From: Tremella fuciformis
Lineage: Eukaryota; Basidiomycota; Tremellomycetes; Tremellales; Tremellaceae
Length of the DNA stretch: 64,000 nt
Assembly: GCA_032768795.1 (NCBI GenBank)
Contig: CP136494.1
Span: 2,046,001 to 2,110,000 of the forward strand
Reading direction: 5' to 3'
The notes beneath the pieces were generated by a model that was not told the origin of the DNA, did not search any database, and saw only the letters and a program-made list of their open reading frames with translations. Positions 22,144 through 33,700 of the stretch are shown here, one piece after another. Position 1 is the stretch's first letter; every line of letters starts with the position of its first letter. A program made the translations under genes and the position numbers.

Positions 22144-24179
22144 ATGTGGCTCCCCTCGTCACGACGACCCGCCGTCGTTCTCGCCGTCCTCCTCTCACTT
22201 GGGGCGGTCCTCTTTTTGCATGCGACATACCGACCCGACTCGCCGTACGCCGTACATAATATATGGTACAACGGCTACAGGGGAAATCTCGATTTGCAGA
22301 GGCCCTTTAGCCAGTACGAGAAACAGCACCCTGCCGTGCGTCGGCGGGTGGATTTCGCCCGCGAAGCTTGTCTCGAAGACGACCGTTTTGAGAAGGAGTA
22401 TGGAAGAACCAATCTGCGGTTGAGTCGGGCGTACGAGGGTGAGTCTTCCGCTTGGAGGCTCTGTATGCGCATCTAGCCCCGGCCTCGGGGCAGCGGCCCT
22501 ATATGCAACAGACAGGTGGACCGGCCTATCAGACAGCATATACTGACCGCAGGTTCTCATCATCGCTTGCGTCTCTTTCTCCACAAGCTGCTTCGAGGAG
22601 AGAGCGTGACCATCTCGGCCATTGGTGGAAGCAGTGCGTCGGTGCTGCGGCTGTGGAGCTGTTCGAGGACCGTGCCCTGACCCGCAGTCACCAAAGGACA
22701 CCAGGTGTGGGACAACGAGGTCTGGTTTCACAAATTCTTCGAGTGGGTGAGGGACTATGGAGGCGGCTCCTCCGTCACGGCCGTCAACGGCGCTGCTCCA
22801 GGTGAGGCGGATACTGTGGTCGTCGTGTGTAGCATGCTTATGTCCTTAGCTACTGGATCCGATTATTTCTCGTTCTGCTTCCCCTTGCACATCCCCCCAG
22901 AGGCAGATCTAGTCCTGGTCGAGCTGGCTGTCAACGACGAGGGCATCCTGGAGCATGTTGAGAATATGGAGAACCTCCTTCGAGGCTTGCTCGACCTCCC
23001 AAATCACCCCGCGGTCATCTTGGTCGAAGCTCTGGCTTTCAGCAATGGGGGCATGGGCGGCGGAGGCGGGAGGATGCACCTCCCCGTAGCACAGTACTAC
23101 GACGTCCCTGTAATCAACCAGCGGCACCCTCTCGCGACTCACTTCGGCCGGTACCCTCAGCTGGTCCGACCTTACTTTGCTCAGGAGTGAGTCGCGTCGC
23201 GCTCTCATTGCGCTCCAGCTGAGCATCGTAGTTACTGGGGCAACCCCGATATGCGGCACCTCAACTCACGAGGGCATCGGGACCTCGGGATGCTCGTCGC
23301 GTCATTCTTGCATGACGCCTCGTGCGAGATGGTCAGCGATATCGATTTTTCCGTGCCGCCGCCTCCCACGGCCTATCCTATATATCCCCCACCATCGTTT
23401 GACGACGAGGTCAAGGCGCTCAATCTGGGAGAGGTTCAAGCCGAAGCTGCCGTGGCGGAATGGCAAGATTCCATGATATTGGAGCATCAGTCTGGGTGGC
23501 CCGTTCAATCTCACTATTGGCGCAAGCCGCTCAAAGACGACGAAGCAGTCAGTGAGCTCATGCCGGGCATGTGGTCGATGCCGCACGAGTATGGTCAACT
23601 CCCTCGGATGCGAGTACTGGATGGCTGGAACCCTTCTCTCGACTCGGTGGTCCCCCCTTTTCACCCCACATGCCGCTCGACCAGAGCGAAGGATCCTCAA
23701 TTCAACCTGACGACTGTCGAGGCGGATGGCTGGGGACATTGGGTCCATCCTGACTATCCGGACAAACCTTACTTGCTGGCCAACGAGCCCGGCGCCAAGG
23801 TTGTGTTTGAGCTGGACACGAACGTCGGGGTGGTCAAGATGTACTCGTTAAGGAGCAATACGTTTGGGCTTGGTATGATCAAGTGCTGGGCGGATGAAGA
23901 CGAGGAAGAAGCGGTCACGATAGACGGCTTCTGGGAGAGCAGCATGTGGGTCAAACATGGGACTGTCGGGATGGGTCCCAACTGACCTGCAGGAATATCG
24001 GGAGGTTCGCCTCGATTCGCGAAGACCTGAGCCCGGGCTCACACTTGATAACATGCGAGGTCTTGAACGCGACGAGCGATCCTGGCGGTGGTCATGAATT
24101 CAGGATCATATCGATGATGAGGTGCGCGATGCCTCCTGGTCATTCATTCGTCATGGACCCAGCTGATCTCAGTGTCTGA
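22144..24179 (+). CDS. Membrane-anchored SGNH/GDSL-family hydrolase
   Basis: Predicted type II membrane protein: residues about 8-21 (AVVLAVLLSLGAVLF) form a signal anchor, with the rest in the secretory pathway lumen or outside. SGNH features are TISAIGGS (nucleophile Ser in block I), the Gly/Asn block around AVNGAAP, DLVLVELAVND, and DMRHLNSRGHRDL (catalytic Asp and His, DxxH). A second, beta-rich domain follows (about 23700-24150). Introns can be placed at 22439-22552, after GGS, after NGAAP (ending at the AG before CTACTGGATCC), near 23190, and a 49-nt one at the end joining WESSM to NIGRFASI. The family includes polysaccharide or glycan esterases of basidiomycetes; the substrate is unknown, and a cell-wall or capsule role is only a guess. 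Confidence 0.75.
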
Positions 24180-24589
24180 GAATGTCGCCAGCATAGAGAC
24201 GTAGATCAAGTCAGCCTTGTCAGTTGTACATATGACATTTACACGACCACACGTGGACATTGCACTGCCTGTAGCCACCATCATCATCACCACGCCCATC
24301 ATACACCACCATACCGTGCCATACCGTCACAAACATACCCCATGCATTGAATGCCATGTATGTCCCGCTGTCATCGGATCTTGCAACAGTCGACGGGTAA
24401 ATCTCGCCCGGGATTGACTAGAGTTTGGCCGAGACCCGTGGGGAAATACCCTGAGACCCTGAATCCCTTTCGGCGTATTCAATCCAAATTGGCCACCACC
24501 ATTCATCGTGTTTCATCTCTTCTTCTTCCTCTGTATTTCCAAAGCAATGATCGACAGGTGATACCCAATACAGCACCACCACACTCACC
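24180..24589. other. Intergenic spacer with CAC/CAT-rich tract
   Basis: About 410 bp between two plus-strand genes. A low-complexity CCAC/CATC-rich stretch occupies about 24275-24335. It probably includes the kinase promoter. No gene seen. Confidence 0.45.
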
Positions 24590-27361
24590 ATGCTATCGGC
24601 CACACCCACCGCTCAGACAAGCGGGCAGGTCGATGCCGCCAGCAGCATGTCCGCAGACTCATCACGACGAGCAGCTACAGCTGCCGCACTATTCAACTAC
24701 CGCCCGGCCCCGCCTGCTGCTCCGGGGCCCATGTACCGTTCCACCAGCTTCAATCACCACTCTGCCTCCACTGGCGCCGAAGTAGATATCCCATCCGACT
24801 TGCGCAGAGCGACGAGCATGCGCGTGCCCAGCACCTCGACGGCATACGGGGCAGGGGCAGTGGCAGGACCGGGTCCGAGCACCTCACGGATCCTGGACGC
24901 ACGGCGAGATGTCGCTGGACTGTCCAGCTTCACCTCGGCGGGCTCGGCACTCTCATCTCCTGCCTTCCCGCCCATCTACACTCCCCCCGCTGCCGCGCGT
25001 CATCCTCTCTTCTCCCACCACGCCGGACCAGCATCTGGCGCATCGAGCCCCACCATGTTCTCCGACCCAGGTCCCTCGTCGCCGCCCTCGCCAACGGGCT
25101 CGAGCCGCTCCGGCGGGTTCTCGCCCGCATCCGCCTTCCTCTCCCACTTCTCGTCGTCGTCTTCCCTCCGACCGCCGGTACCCAGTACGAACGGCGACCC
25201 CTCCGTTTCCTCAGCCACCAGCGTCGTTTCCGACGAACCGCTCGATGCGCCCGGCTCGCGTGTGCTCGACTACATCCTCGGTAAGCTCGTTGGCCGTGGA
25301 GGCTTCTCCTCGGTGCGCAAGGCGACCCACGTCGTCAGTGGCGCCGTTCTAGCCTGCAAGATCGTCAAGAGGGATGACCTCAGCGACCGGTCGGGCTCGG
25401 TGGAGAAATTTGAGGAAGAGATCCGGACCTGGAGGTCACTTCCGCGTCATCCAAGCCTACTGCCGATGTTGGAGATACTTCGCACGCCCACCATGACCTT
25501 CTTCATCATGCCCTATCTGCCCGGTGGCAGTCTGCTCGATGTCCTCCGCAGAGAAGGGGGTAGTGAGAAGACGGCCAGCAAGTGGTTCCCGGGAGTCGTG
25601 CGTGCCGTTGCGGCCATGCACGAGGGATTTCAGTCGACAGAGGAAAGCGAGAGGCCGGGAGCACAAGTGTTCGAAGGCCGCATGCTGCATGGCGATCTCA
25701 AGCTCGACAACTTTTTGGTCGACCATTCGGGTAAAGTCATGGTCTGCGACTTCTACATGGCCCAGTTCCTAGGCCCGCGCTCGCGGTCCCCGTCACCCAA
25801 TCCGACACTATCCACCACGTCTGCCAGTGTCCCCCCTCCTTCTTCGCGCGGGCGGGCATCTCTTCCGCTCCCGACCAAGCCGACTCGCCGATCGTTCCCA
25901 GCATCGCAGTCTCAAGCACAATTCCTCCCCATCCCAGATACCGGCCACCTCCCTGCCCTTCCGCCCCAGTCGTTCCCATCCGCCTCCCTCCCTTACGCGC
26001 CACCTGAACTCCTGCGTACCCCGCCGGCACCCCCTTCCCTCGCCCAAGACATATGGGCTTTGGGCATCATCCTTCATGCCCTGCTCACCGGCCGACTGCC
26101 ATTCGTCGACGCTTTCGATCCCCGGCTTCAGATGAAGATACTTAGAGGGACGTGGGATATACCGACAGACCTTGGTAAAGAATGGGTGGAGTGTCTGCAA
26201 GGGTGTCTGGATGGCGATCGCGAGCGTCGATGGACCATCAGGCAAGTCCGAGAGTGCGATGCGGTCATCGGATGGCACGAAGTCCGTGCAAAGTCCAAAG
26301 CGCGTTCCAAGTCTCGGTCAAGGTCTCGCATGCGCGACGGACACGACTTGCTTGATCCTACCGCCACACCTACGCGGCGAGGCATCTTCGTCGGCTCGGA
26401 GGCTATGCCGATCCGTTTTGACGGCGCTCGGGGCCGGGGCGTCAGTCGTAGTAGGGACCGGGCGGGAGGGGCTCTGGCCAGTATGCCAGAGCGCAGAGAG
26501 CATCTGGAAACTTTTGCGCCATCGGTCCCACCCTTCTTGCCTTCCGGTCCTGCAGGCCGGTCAAGGTCCGCCAGCGCCTCGCATTCCGGCACAAACTCGC
26601 GCAGCCGGTCGAGTGGACGTGATCTCTTTTTCGGTCGGCCCGATCGCGAGGTGCACGAACCGACCATTGACGAGGCGGACATGAGCGGCATGCACATCAC
26701 CCGAGGCCGCAGCACGGCGGTCAAGTCTGACGCCCCTCCGGCCTTCCCTACTCTCGACACGTCTTCGTCATTTGGGAATCTCTATTCGTCCCCATCTGCT
26801 CGAAGCGCCCTGGGCTTGGGCCTGCAAGAACGGCCTCGGCTCGCCATCGACCTCACGCCGCTCACGTCTCGCCAGGTCTCTCGTGCACCCTCGACATCGC
26901 GCAGTCGCTCGAGGCCAAGACAGGCAGACGAGCCCAGGGGCATGGTACCCATGTCCGCCCCTCCCTCGCACCCTGTCCGCCCGTCTTTCTCCCCTCAGCA
27001 CTCCCGGAGGCTTTCGCCGACCGATGCGATCCATGTCGACTCGCCCGAGGATCCTTCGTCAGCATCGACCGGCTCTCGCTCGCGCTCGAGATCGAGAGGG
27101 AAGGGCCTGCCGCCCGACTCGGTGTGGGGCATGGCCATGTCTCCTCCACCGTCTGAGCAAGTGGAGCACCACGAGGGAGGGGCTGTCACGCCAGGGAGGG
27201 CGTATGCGCGATACGGCCAGTTTGGCGAGCTGCGCACCGTGGAAGAGGAAGGTGGCAAGCAGGGTTCCCTCGGTGGAGAGGCAGAGGGTGGGGCAGGGGA
27301 CAGGCGGAGCAGGAGTCGGGGCAGGCAGGGGCGCAGTCGCAGTCGCGCAAGGCAGCAGTAA
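24590..27361 (+). CDS. Ser/Thr protein kinase with variant DFG motif and RS-rich tail
   Basis: Single-exon, 923-residue protein kinase. A Ser/Pro-rich N-terminal region precedes the domain, which starts near residue 226. Motifs: glycine loop GRGGFSSV, VAIK-type lysine in LACKIVK, HGDLKLDN (HRD changed to HGD), then CDFYMAQ, where the DFG glycine is tyrosine. About 80 residues of Ser/Pro-rich insertion separate this from APPELL. The C-lobe continues with DIWALGIILHALLTGRLPF and WTIRQVRECD. The C-terminal 340 residues are disordered and rich in Arg-Ser dipeptides (SKARSKSRSRSRMR; RRSRSRGRQGRSRSRARQQ). Catalytic Lys and both key Asp residues are present, so activity is possible. It looks like a fungal CAMK/HAL-NPR-type kinase, but I cannot assign an orthologue. 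Confidence 0.85.
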   Translation: MLSATPTAQTSGQVDAASSMSADSSRRAATAAALFNYRPAPPAAPGPMYRSTSFNHHSASTGAEVDIPSDLRRATSMRVPSTSTAYGAGAVAGPGPSTSRILDARRDVAGLSSFTSAGSALSSPAFPPIYTPPAAARHPLFSHHAGPASGASSPTMFSDPGPSSPPSPTGSSRSGGFSPASAFLSHFSSSSSLRPPVPSTNGDPSVSSATSVVSDEPLDAPGSRVLDYILGKLVGRGGFSSVRKATHVVSGAVLACKIVKRDDLSDRSGSVEKFEEEIRTWRSLPRHPSLLPMLEILRTPTMTFFIMPYLPGGSLLDVLRREGGSEKTASKWFPGVVRAVAAMHEGFQSTEESERPGAQVFEGRMLHGDLKLDNFLVDHSGKVMVCDFYMAQFLGPRSRSPSPNPTLSTTSASVPPPSSRGRASLPLPTKPTRRSFPASQSQAQFLPIPDTGHLPALPPQSFPSASLPYAPPELLRTPPAPPSLAQDIWALGIILHALLTGRLPFVDAFDPRLQMKILRGTWDIPTDLGKEWVECLQGCLDGDRERRWTIRQVRECDAVIGWHEVRAKSKARSKSRSRSRMRDGHDLLDPTATPTRRGIFVGSEAMPIRFDGARGRGVSRSRDRAGGALASMPERREHLETFAPSVPPFLPSGPAGRSRSASASHSGTNSRSRSSGRDLFFGRPDREVHEPTIDEADMSGMHITRGRSTAVKSDAPPAFPTLDTSSSFGNLYSSPSARSALGLGLQERPRLAIDLTPLTSRQVSRAPSTSRSRSRPRQADEPRGMVPMSAPPSHPVRPSFSPQHSRRLSPTDAIHVDSPEDPSSASTGSRSRSRSRGKGLPPDSVWGMAMSPPPSEQVEHHEGGAVTPGRAYARYGQFGELRTVEEEGGKQGSLGGEAEGGAGDRRSRSRGRQGRSRSRARQQ

Positions 27362-27524
27362 TAATCTGGAGTTGTTGGCGGGATGTAATCGCTGCTTGTA
27401 TCACTCAGAGGCCTTGCTGAGGCCGGAACACATGCGGATGAGGTGCAGCTCGCTGCACGAATAAGAGTATGCCAGAGTAGATAGGTACAATGCTTCTCCC
27501 GGCCCGTCGTTCTTGGCGGCGCAG

Positions 27525-29336
27525 CTACCACCGCGTCACGTCGGCCTCGGCCTCGCCGAACACGCTCTCCTTCTTGACCTCCCAGCCCTCGTCGCCCTTC
27601 TCGTACTCGTCGACGCCGATGACCCGCTCGCCAAAGAAGCCGGGCAGCTTGCGGCGCATCCAGCCCTGGACCCACCCGTTGATCGCCTCGAACTCGAGCA
27701 AGAAGCCGTCGTGGCCGTCCGGCGAGGGGATGACGACGAGCTCCGCGTCGGGGATGTGCGCCGCCAGCTCTTTCTGCTCGGTCGTAGTGAAGAGCCCGTC
27801 CGACTCGATGCCAATGACGAGCGCCGGCGGCAGGCGCGCGAGCGCGTGGTGCAGCGCGGCGATCTGCGCGGCGGGGTCGTCCGGGTCGCTCAGCGGCGGC
27901 AGCGTGCTGGAGATGGTGGGCTCGTCGGAAGAGGAAGAGGATGGCAGGGTCAATGTGGGCGTGGGGTGCGAGAAGATGGAAGGGTGCGAGAGGTCGTGTG
28001 TGTCGAGTTTCCGCGTGATGTGGATGTAACAGTTGGCGTCGAACCGGCCGGTGAACTGCTCTGAGCGCCGGCGATGAAGCTAAAGGGGAGGACTCACCTT
28101 GTCGCCCTGATAGCGCAGGTAGCTCTGCGCCGAGAAGATCTTGGGCGGCCGCTCGCCCCCCGTGCCGAGCTTGGCTGCCCCGCTGCCGCTGCCGTTCGCC
28201 TGCCCAGGGATGGGCTGCTCGGTCAAGGGCGTGCTGGCCGCTGGCGTCCCGTCGGCCGACCCCTCCGAGCCCGCTCTGCTGCTCTGCGACCCACGCCTCG
28301 AGCCGGCCGGGCCGTGGCTCCTGTGCCCATCGTTGTGCTCGCGCCACGCACGGACGCGGTCGTCGGCCTGCGTGGCTGCGATGCTGCCGTGCGCGAGGTC
28401 CGCTTCGCCCGGCACGAACGGGTCGGTCGTCTCGACACCGCCCATGATGCGCACACCGCCCTTGGGGACCTTGGCCTTGGCCCCCAGGCCCGCGCGGCGG
28501 CCGAAGCGGCTCTCAAAGCTGTCGCGACTGCGGTACGTCAGCAGCGCGGCCATGCGCGCGGCCGCGAGGCCCCGCGCGGGCTGGCGCCGCAGGTCCACGC
28601 CGCCCCCCTCGAGCTCGTAGTAGTACCCGTCGCGGTAGTCCGGGTCCGAGTAGATCGACTGGCGCTGCGCCTCGCCCCACGAGATGCACCACGCCGAGTG
28701 CCGCGCCGACGTCGCGAGCGGGATGATGGCCTGCACGAAGCCCGGGGGCGTGTTGAGCGGGTACTCGAGGCACGTCATGCCGCCCATCGAGCCGCCGACG
28801 ACCGCCGCGATCGACGCGACGCCCAGCCGGCGCAGGATCTGGTAGTGCAGCCGCACGTCGTCTTTCACAGACGAGATGGGCATCTCGGGCCCGTACGGCT
28901 TGGAGGTGGACGGGTCGAGCGTGACCGACGACGCGGTCCCGTAGGGCGAGCCGAGCACGTTGCCGCAGAAGATGAAGAATCGTCCCCACCTGCTGTCAGC
29001 GTCGCTCAGGCGTTGCTTGGGGTGATGTGCAGCTGGAGAGTTGATGGGCGAGGGGCCTCGACTCACCAGTCCTCGACGTCTGCCGAGCCCGTGAGCGCAT
29101 GGCAGATGACCAGGCAGTTGTCTCTGCGCTCGTTGAGCCTGCCCCAGGTCTTGTATGCCACGGGCACATCGCGCAAAGTGACTCCCGACTCGAGGGTGAA
29201 CGACGGGATGGTCTCAACGTGTTGGTCGATGAGCGCAGAAAAGGGGTTGGAGCTTTTCGGGTCTATCGTGAGCCTGGTCACCTTGAGGATTGACCTGAGC
29301 CCTACCTTTCGCAGCTTGCGCTTCCTCGGCCGTCAT
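27525..29336 (-). CDS. MET2: Homoserine O-acetyltransferase
   Basis: Transfers acetyl from acetyl-CoA to homoserine, giving O-acetylhomoserine for methionine/cysteine synthesis. Alpha/beta-hydrolase fold with catalytic Ser in VVGGSMGGM, Asp in [14 protein letters not shown] and His in [12 protein letters not shown]. Other family blocks: [38 protein letters not shown], and an Arg-rich fungal insert before [16 protein letters not shown]. Exons 29320-29336, 29067-29273, 28098-28989 and 27525-28055 give 548 residues with all phases matching. Intron 1 (29274-29319) must use a GCAAGC donor; no GT-AG alternative keeps frame. The block between WWG and RFFIFCGN appears about 12-15 residues shorter than usual in the family. 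Divergent from HOM2, same pathway. Confidence 0.9.
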
Positions 29337-29516
29337 GTCTGCGTTGATGAGATGAAGAGCAAAGAAATCAGAGTCGAACTGGACGGTGGATGGTGGAGAT
29401 GGTGCCTGAAAATTCGGACCAACCTGAGTCGAAAAAAAGTGTCAATCTCCATCTATAACTTGTCACTCTCCCCTACACCAGAGCATCGCCTGATCTACGC
29501 GCAGCATAGGTGCACG
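29337..29516. promoter_or_regulatory. Compact bidirectional promoter, MET2 / HOM2
   Basis: Only 180 bp separate the two start codons. The segment is AT-richer than its neighbours, with an A-run at about 29430 and TCTATAACTT at about 29451. TGAGTCG at about 29424 differs by one base from the Gcn4/CpcA site TGA(C/G)TCA. Shared control by amino-acid starvation is inference from pathway and this near-match. Confidence 0.5.
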
Positions 29517-30756
29517 ATGTCAGCATCATCATCGAGACAAAAGATCAAGGTCGGTATTCTTGGTGCGACCGGTACCGTAGGACAACGGTGAGTTGTAACT
29601 CCCTCCCGTTGTTCGGGACATGTCAGACGGCACTGTGACAAGCCTGCAGCGATACATGCTGACTGGAACAGGTTCATCCAGCTGCTCGCGACACATCCGT
29701 ACTTTGTGATCCACGCGCTGGGCGCCTCGGCGCGCTCGGCCGGGCAGAGCTATGCGAGCGTGACAAAGTGGAAGCAGAACACGGAGATCCCGGCAGAGAT
29801 CAAGGGGATGACAGTGTACGAGTGCAAGCCCGACGTCGGCGGGTTTTCCGAGTGCGGCGTGGTGTTCTCAGGCCTAGACCACGACGTCGCAGGAGAGATT
29901 GGTGGGCAAAAGACTCTAGAAGCATCGGGAAGCTAACTCGACAGAGTTTGCATTTCGCGCCGCCGATCTGGTGGTATTCTCCAACGCCAAGAACTACCGC
30001 CGCGACCCCGTCGTGCCCCTCATCGTGCCCCTCGTCAACCCCTCCCACCTGTCCGTCATCGCGCACCAGCAGTCGACGCTCTCGCCCCCGCTGAAAAAGG
30101 GGTTCTTGGTGTGCAACGCCAACTGCTCCACGACGGGCCTGGTCGTGCCGCTGCACGCGCTCGAAAAGGCCTTTGGGCCGCTCGAGACGGTGACAGTGAC
30201 GACGCTGCAGGCCATCTCGGGCGCGGGCTACCCGGGCGTGTCATCGCTCGACATCATCGACAACGTCGTGCCGTACATCGGCAGCGAGGAGGAGAAGATC
30301 GAGTGGGAGACGGCCAAGATCCTCGGCGGCGTCCTGCCCGACGCCACGGGCTTCGACTACCACGCGCAGCACCCCGTGACCGTCTCGGCGGCGTGCAACC
30401 GCGTGCCTGTCATCGACGGCCATCTCGCCTGTGCGTCGGTGCGCTTTGCGCGCCGGCCCGCGCCGAGCGTCGACGAGGTCAAGCGCGCCTTCAGCGAGTT
30501 TGTCTGCGAGGCCCAGACGCTCGGCGTGCCCAGCGCGCCCGCGCGCGCCATCGTTCTGCACGACGCGCCGGACAGGCCGCAGCCGCGGCTGGACCGCGAC
30601 CTGGAGAAGGGCGCGTGTGTCAGCGTGGGCCGCGTGCGGGCGTGCAATGTCCTCGACGTCAAGTTTGTCTGTCTCGTGGACAATGTGCGCCTGGGCGCGG
30701 CGACGAGCAGCGTGATGAACGCCGAGATCGCGGTGGAGAAGGGGTTGATCCAGTGA
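29517..30756 (+). CDS. HOM2: Aspartate-semialdehyde dehydrogenase
   Basis: NADPH-dependent enzyme that converts aspartyl phosphate to aspartate semialdehyde, the branch-point precursor of homoserine, methionine and threonine. Exons 29517-29587, 29672-29901 and 29945-30756 encode 370 residues. Seen: NADP-binding IKVGILGATGTVGQR, substrate Ser/Arg region ADLVVFSNAKNYR, the active-site cysteine in CNANCSTTGLVVPL, the family motif QAISGAGYPGV, active-site His region CNRVPVIDGHLACASVRF, and the C-terminal LVDNVRLGAATSSVMNAE. Both introns are GT-AG. Length agrees with the fungal family (about 360-370 residues). Confidence 0.95.
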
Positions 30757-33700
30757 TCATCAGGTTACGCATGCATAGCATTGGCCGCAGCTGCAGACGC
30801 TAACGAGGATGCACAAGCGACGGGAAGACTTCGGCGCTGATCAGGTGTCGGTCGTTGCGTTGCGGAACAGCGGAGTTGCGGTATCGCAGCGACGCCGTCG
30901 TACACCTCGAACGAACCGCAGGGACATCGGTGGCGCCCACAGCCGCGGAGAGTCGGAGCGGGACCAAGTGGGACTTGTTCTGCGCAGCAGCGATCGACAG
31001 CGATCGCAGACATGTGCTAGTCTAACTTGTGGACAATCGGGAATCGGGGCTCGGGGCGTCGGTTGTCGGGGCTCGGGGACGGTCCGTCTGCGAGGAGGTG
31101 TCGTAATGTGAGCAAGGAGGCAGAGCTAGGCCAGCGCCACTGCCGACAGACGAACGTTTGAGGGTTGCAAAGAAATACGAGAACGGCGATTGGTGCTCGC
31201 CAACAACCACGCCCGTCCATCGTGCGAAAGACCACGCACGCTGGCCGAGATTCGCGGTATAGAGAGAGAGAGAGAGAGCGATCGAGGTCAAGTCCGCTGA
31301 GATGAGCGCTTCGGGTGAGTATTCGCTGTACTCGTCAGTGTGCGAGTGAGGGACTGCGCATCCAGCTGCCGTCGGTAAGAGGGGGCAAGAGTCGTCATTC
31401 ATCGCTCGCGTGCGCGCAATCAGGTGGTGTCGGACCGAGAGAGCGACGAGATCGACAGGTCCTGGTTGCTAGTGCAAGCATTTAGCATAACGAGCCGTAG
31501 GCCCGATCGGACGGGAAACGGATTGCGGCGCACAGAAACCAGCCAGCCCCACTCATTCACACGCCGACGACGCACGCACGCGTCACACTGCTCAGTTACT
31601 GGCCATTCCGAGTGGGCCGTCCGACCCGACCGACTTTTTTTCTCTTCGCTACCGAGACCGACTTCGTTCTTGGTTCTGATTCTTGTTCTTGTACTAGAAT
31701 GAAGTGCGACGTCCCGCCTGCCAGCTGGGCCGTCATTCTCGGCGCCGCCTTGTCGGAGGCGGCTGGTTCACATCACTCGTTAGTCACCGCCAACAAGCTT
31801 CAAGGGTGTCGTGATAAACTGCGCTCGGCGGCTCCGAAGGTCCAGGCCCATCCGTCGCGTGTCCCGTGTTGGCTCGGCGAGCATCAGCATTTTTTTGACA
31901 GTGCAGCTAATGACGATGAACTCTGTCGGTAATCCCTTGTTCCTCGTCGATCAGCTCGCTGCGCCGCTTGGAGACTTTGTTTCTATAAGTGCCGAGTGCC
32001 GAGAACATGACCTCGTTAACGTTCCGAGACGGAGCGCGACCCTGACCCGTCCAAAGACGACGAGCAACGAGCACAGCCGGCCACGCGGTGCGATGCCGTC
32101 CCGAGCCGATTCTGCAAGCGAGTGAGTGGGCCATGTGTCGCCTCAAGCGAGCGAGCGACAGCACGCAGAGTAACTGACTGAGTGTCGATGCGCTGCGAGC
32201 CACTCGCATCTAGCCATCCATCACTGGAGTGACGCTGCATCGCGCATCGCACGCTGCTGGCACCGGGCAATAGGACCCTCCTTAATTAAACAAAAGCAGG
32301 CCGAGGCTACTTCTCTGCTGGATGCATAACCCGCGAGAGTTTCCCATTGCCCGTCGAGCCACCCCTGCTCCCTGCTCCTTGCTTCCCACCGGGACGACTC
32401 GGCGCACGGCCCGAGTGGTGTCAATTGTCCTCAATGTTCCGGTTTACCTCCGCTTCCGACCTCTCTTGAACGCGAAGCGCAAGAGGAGAGCAAGAACAAT
32501 GAGGGTGCATGGCATGCCGGAAGACTTTGCTCCGACCCATTGCGTCGTGGCGTCCGGCCCCCGTCGACCACGTCAAGCACCAGAGGGTGTCTGCGGCCGG
32601 GGTCAAAAAAAAGTCGCAGCTGGCTCTGCTGCAGAGCTTGTCTGAGCGCTGGAAACAGGCTAGAAGACGTACGCAACCCGTTTGCCTCGCCTGTACTGTT
32701 GCGTCGCTCCGCAGAAACAGGAGCGACGACGGCCAACGCTTCGGAGGGAGCACACGGCGATTAGGGGCCTGTAACAGGAGGCGCAAGGGGGTGAGTTCCG
32801 ACATGCCGATTACCCGCAACTTCCGTCTGCTGCGCCGCTGATCAGACGACGACGAGTACCACCTGCTGCGTCGCCGTACAGAGCAGAAGCAGAGCAGAAG
32901 CACCAAGACCGACACGCCGTCCTGTTGTCCGGTGCTCACCCGACGCCGAACGGAGTCATCTCCTCTCTCTGGATTTTTTTTTCTCTTTCCCTCCGCCTGG
33001 CGGAGTGGGCGATCAGACGAGAAGCGAGCCGCCGGCCCATCCGCTGCTTTATAAAGAGACAAGGCAGAAGGTTGTTGACTGGACACACCCGTCAACTCGC
33101 GACGCGCCATCCATCCCATCGCGCCATTGCCATCACTCATTAGCGCTAGCATCAACACGGCGTAGCTTTAAAGGGGGTTCCCTTCCCCTTCCTTTCGGGA
33201 TTGCCGCGCAGAGCAGACCGCCAAGGTCCCATCGAACAATCTCCATCTCATCCCCTCTCCTCCTCTTCATCCCTGTCATCCCTGTCTCCCTCTCAGGTGT
33301 GGTAGGCCCGTCAGAGAGACACAGACAATACCCCCGACTCTTTGGACTCGGATCACCCACTGGCCACCCCTTAATCCTCCGACCCTCGGTCAATCATCTC
33401 ATCTCATCTCCTCACTGTTTCCTCTCTCTTTCACTCGTCTCCTCTGTACATCTATCTCCCCCCAGCTTGCATCGCATCGCGACGACAGTCTGGTCAAGAG
33501 ACAAATACGGCCTTACCCAAACCTCGGCTCTGGATCCTCGATCACCTCTCGGGCCTTTTAGCTGTCATCAATAAAATCGCAGGCACCTCCGGACTGCCCG
33601 TTCAAGTTAGATCATTCTTGGTAACATCCCATCGCTCTCTACTCTTCTCCCCTCTGCACAGAGAGAGAGTAATTACAGCCCCAGCACCAGCGTCGAAACC

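Noticed and set aside
26995..28347. 450-residue minus-strand frame across the kinase tail and MET2 3' end
   Set aside because: Composition artefact over two better-supported genes; very Arg/Ala-rich.
28074..29591. 505-residue plus-strand open frame opposite MET2
   Set aside because: Antisense shadow of a GC-rich coding gene: Arg/Ala/Pro-rich, no domain, and the minus strand encodes a full homoserine acetyltransferase.
31681..31932. Small coding gene in the long gap (ATG near 31699)
   Set aside because: Short frame without family resemblance, codon bias or convincing splice sites.
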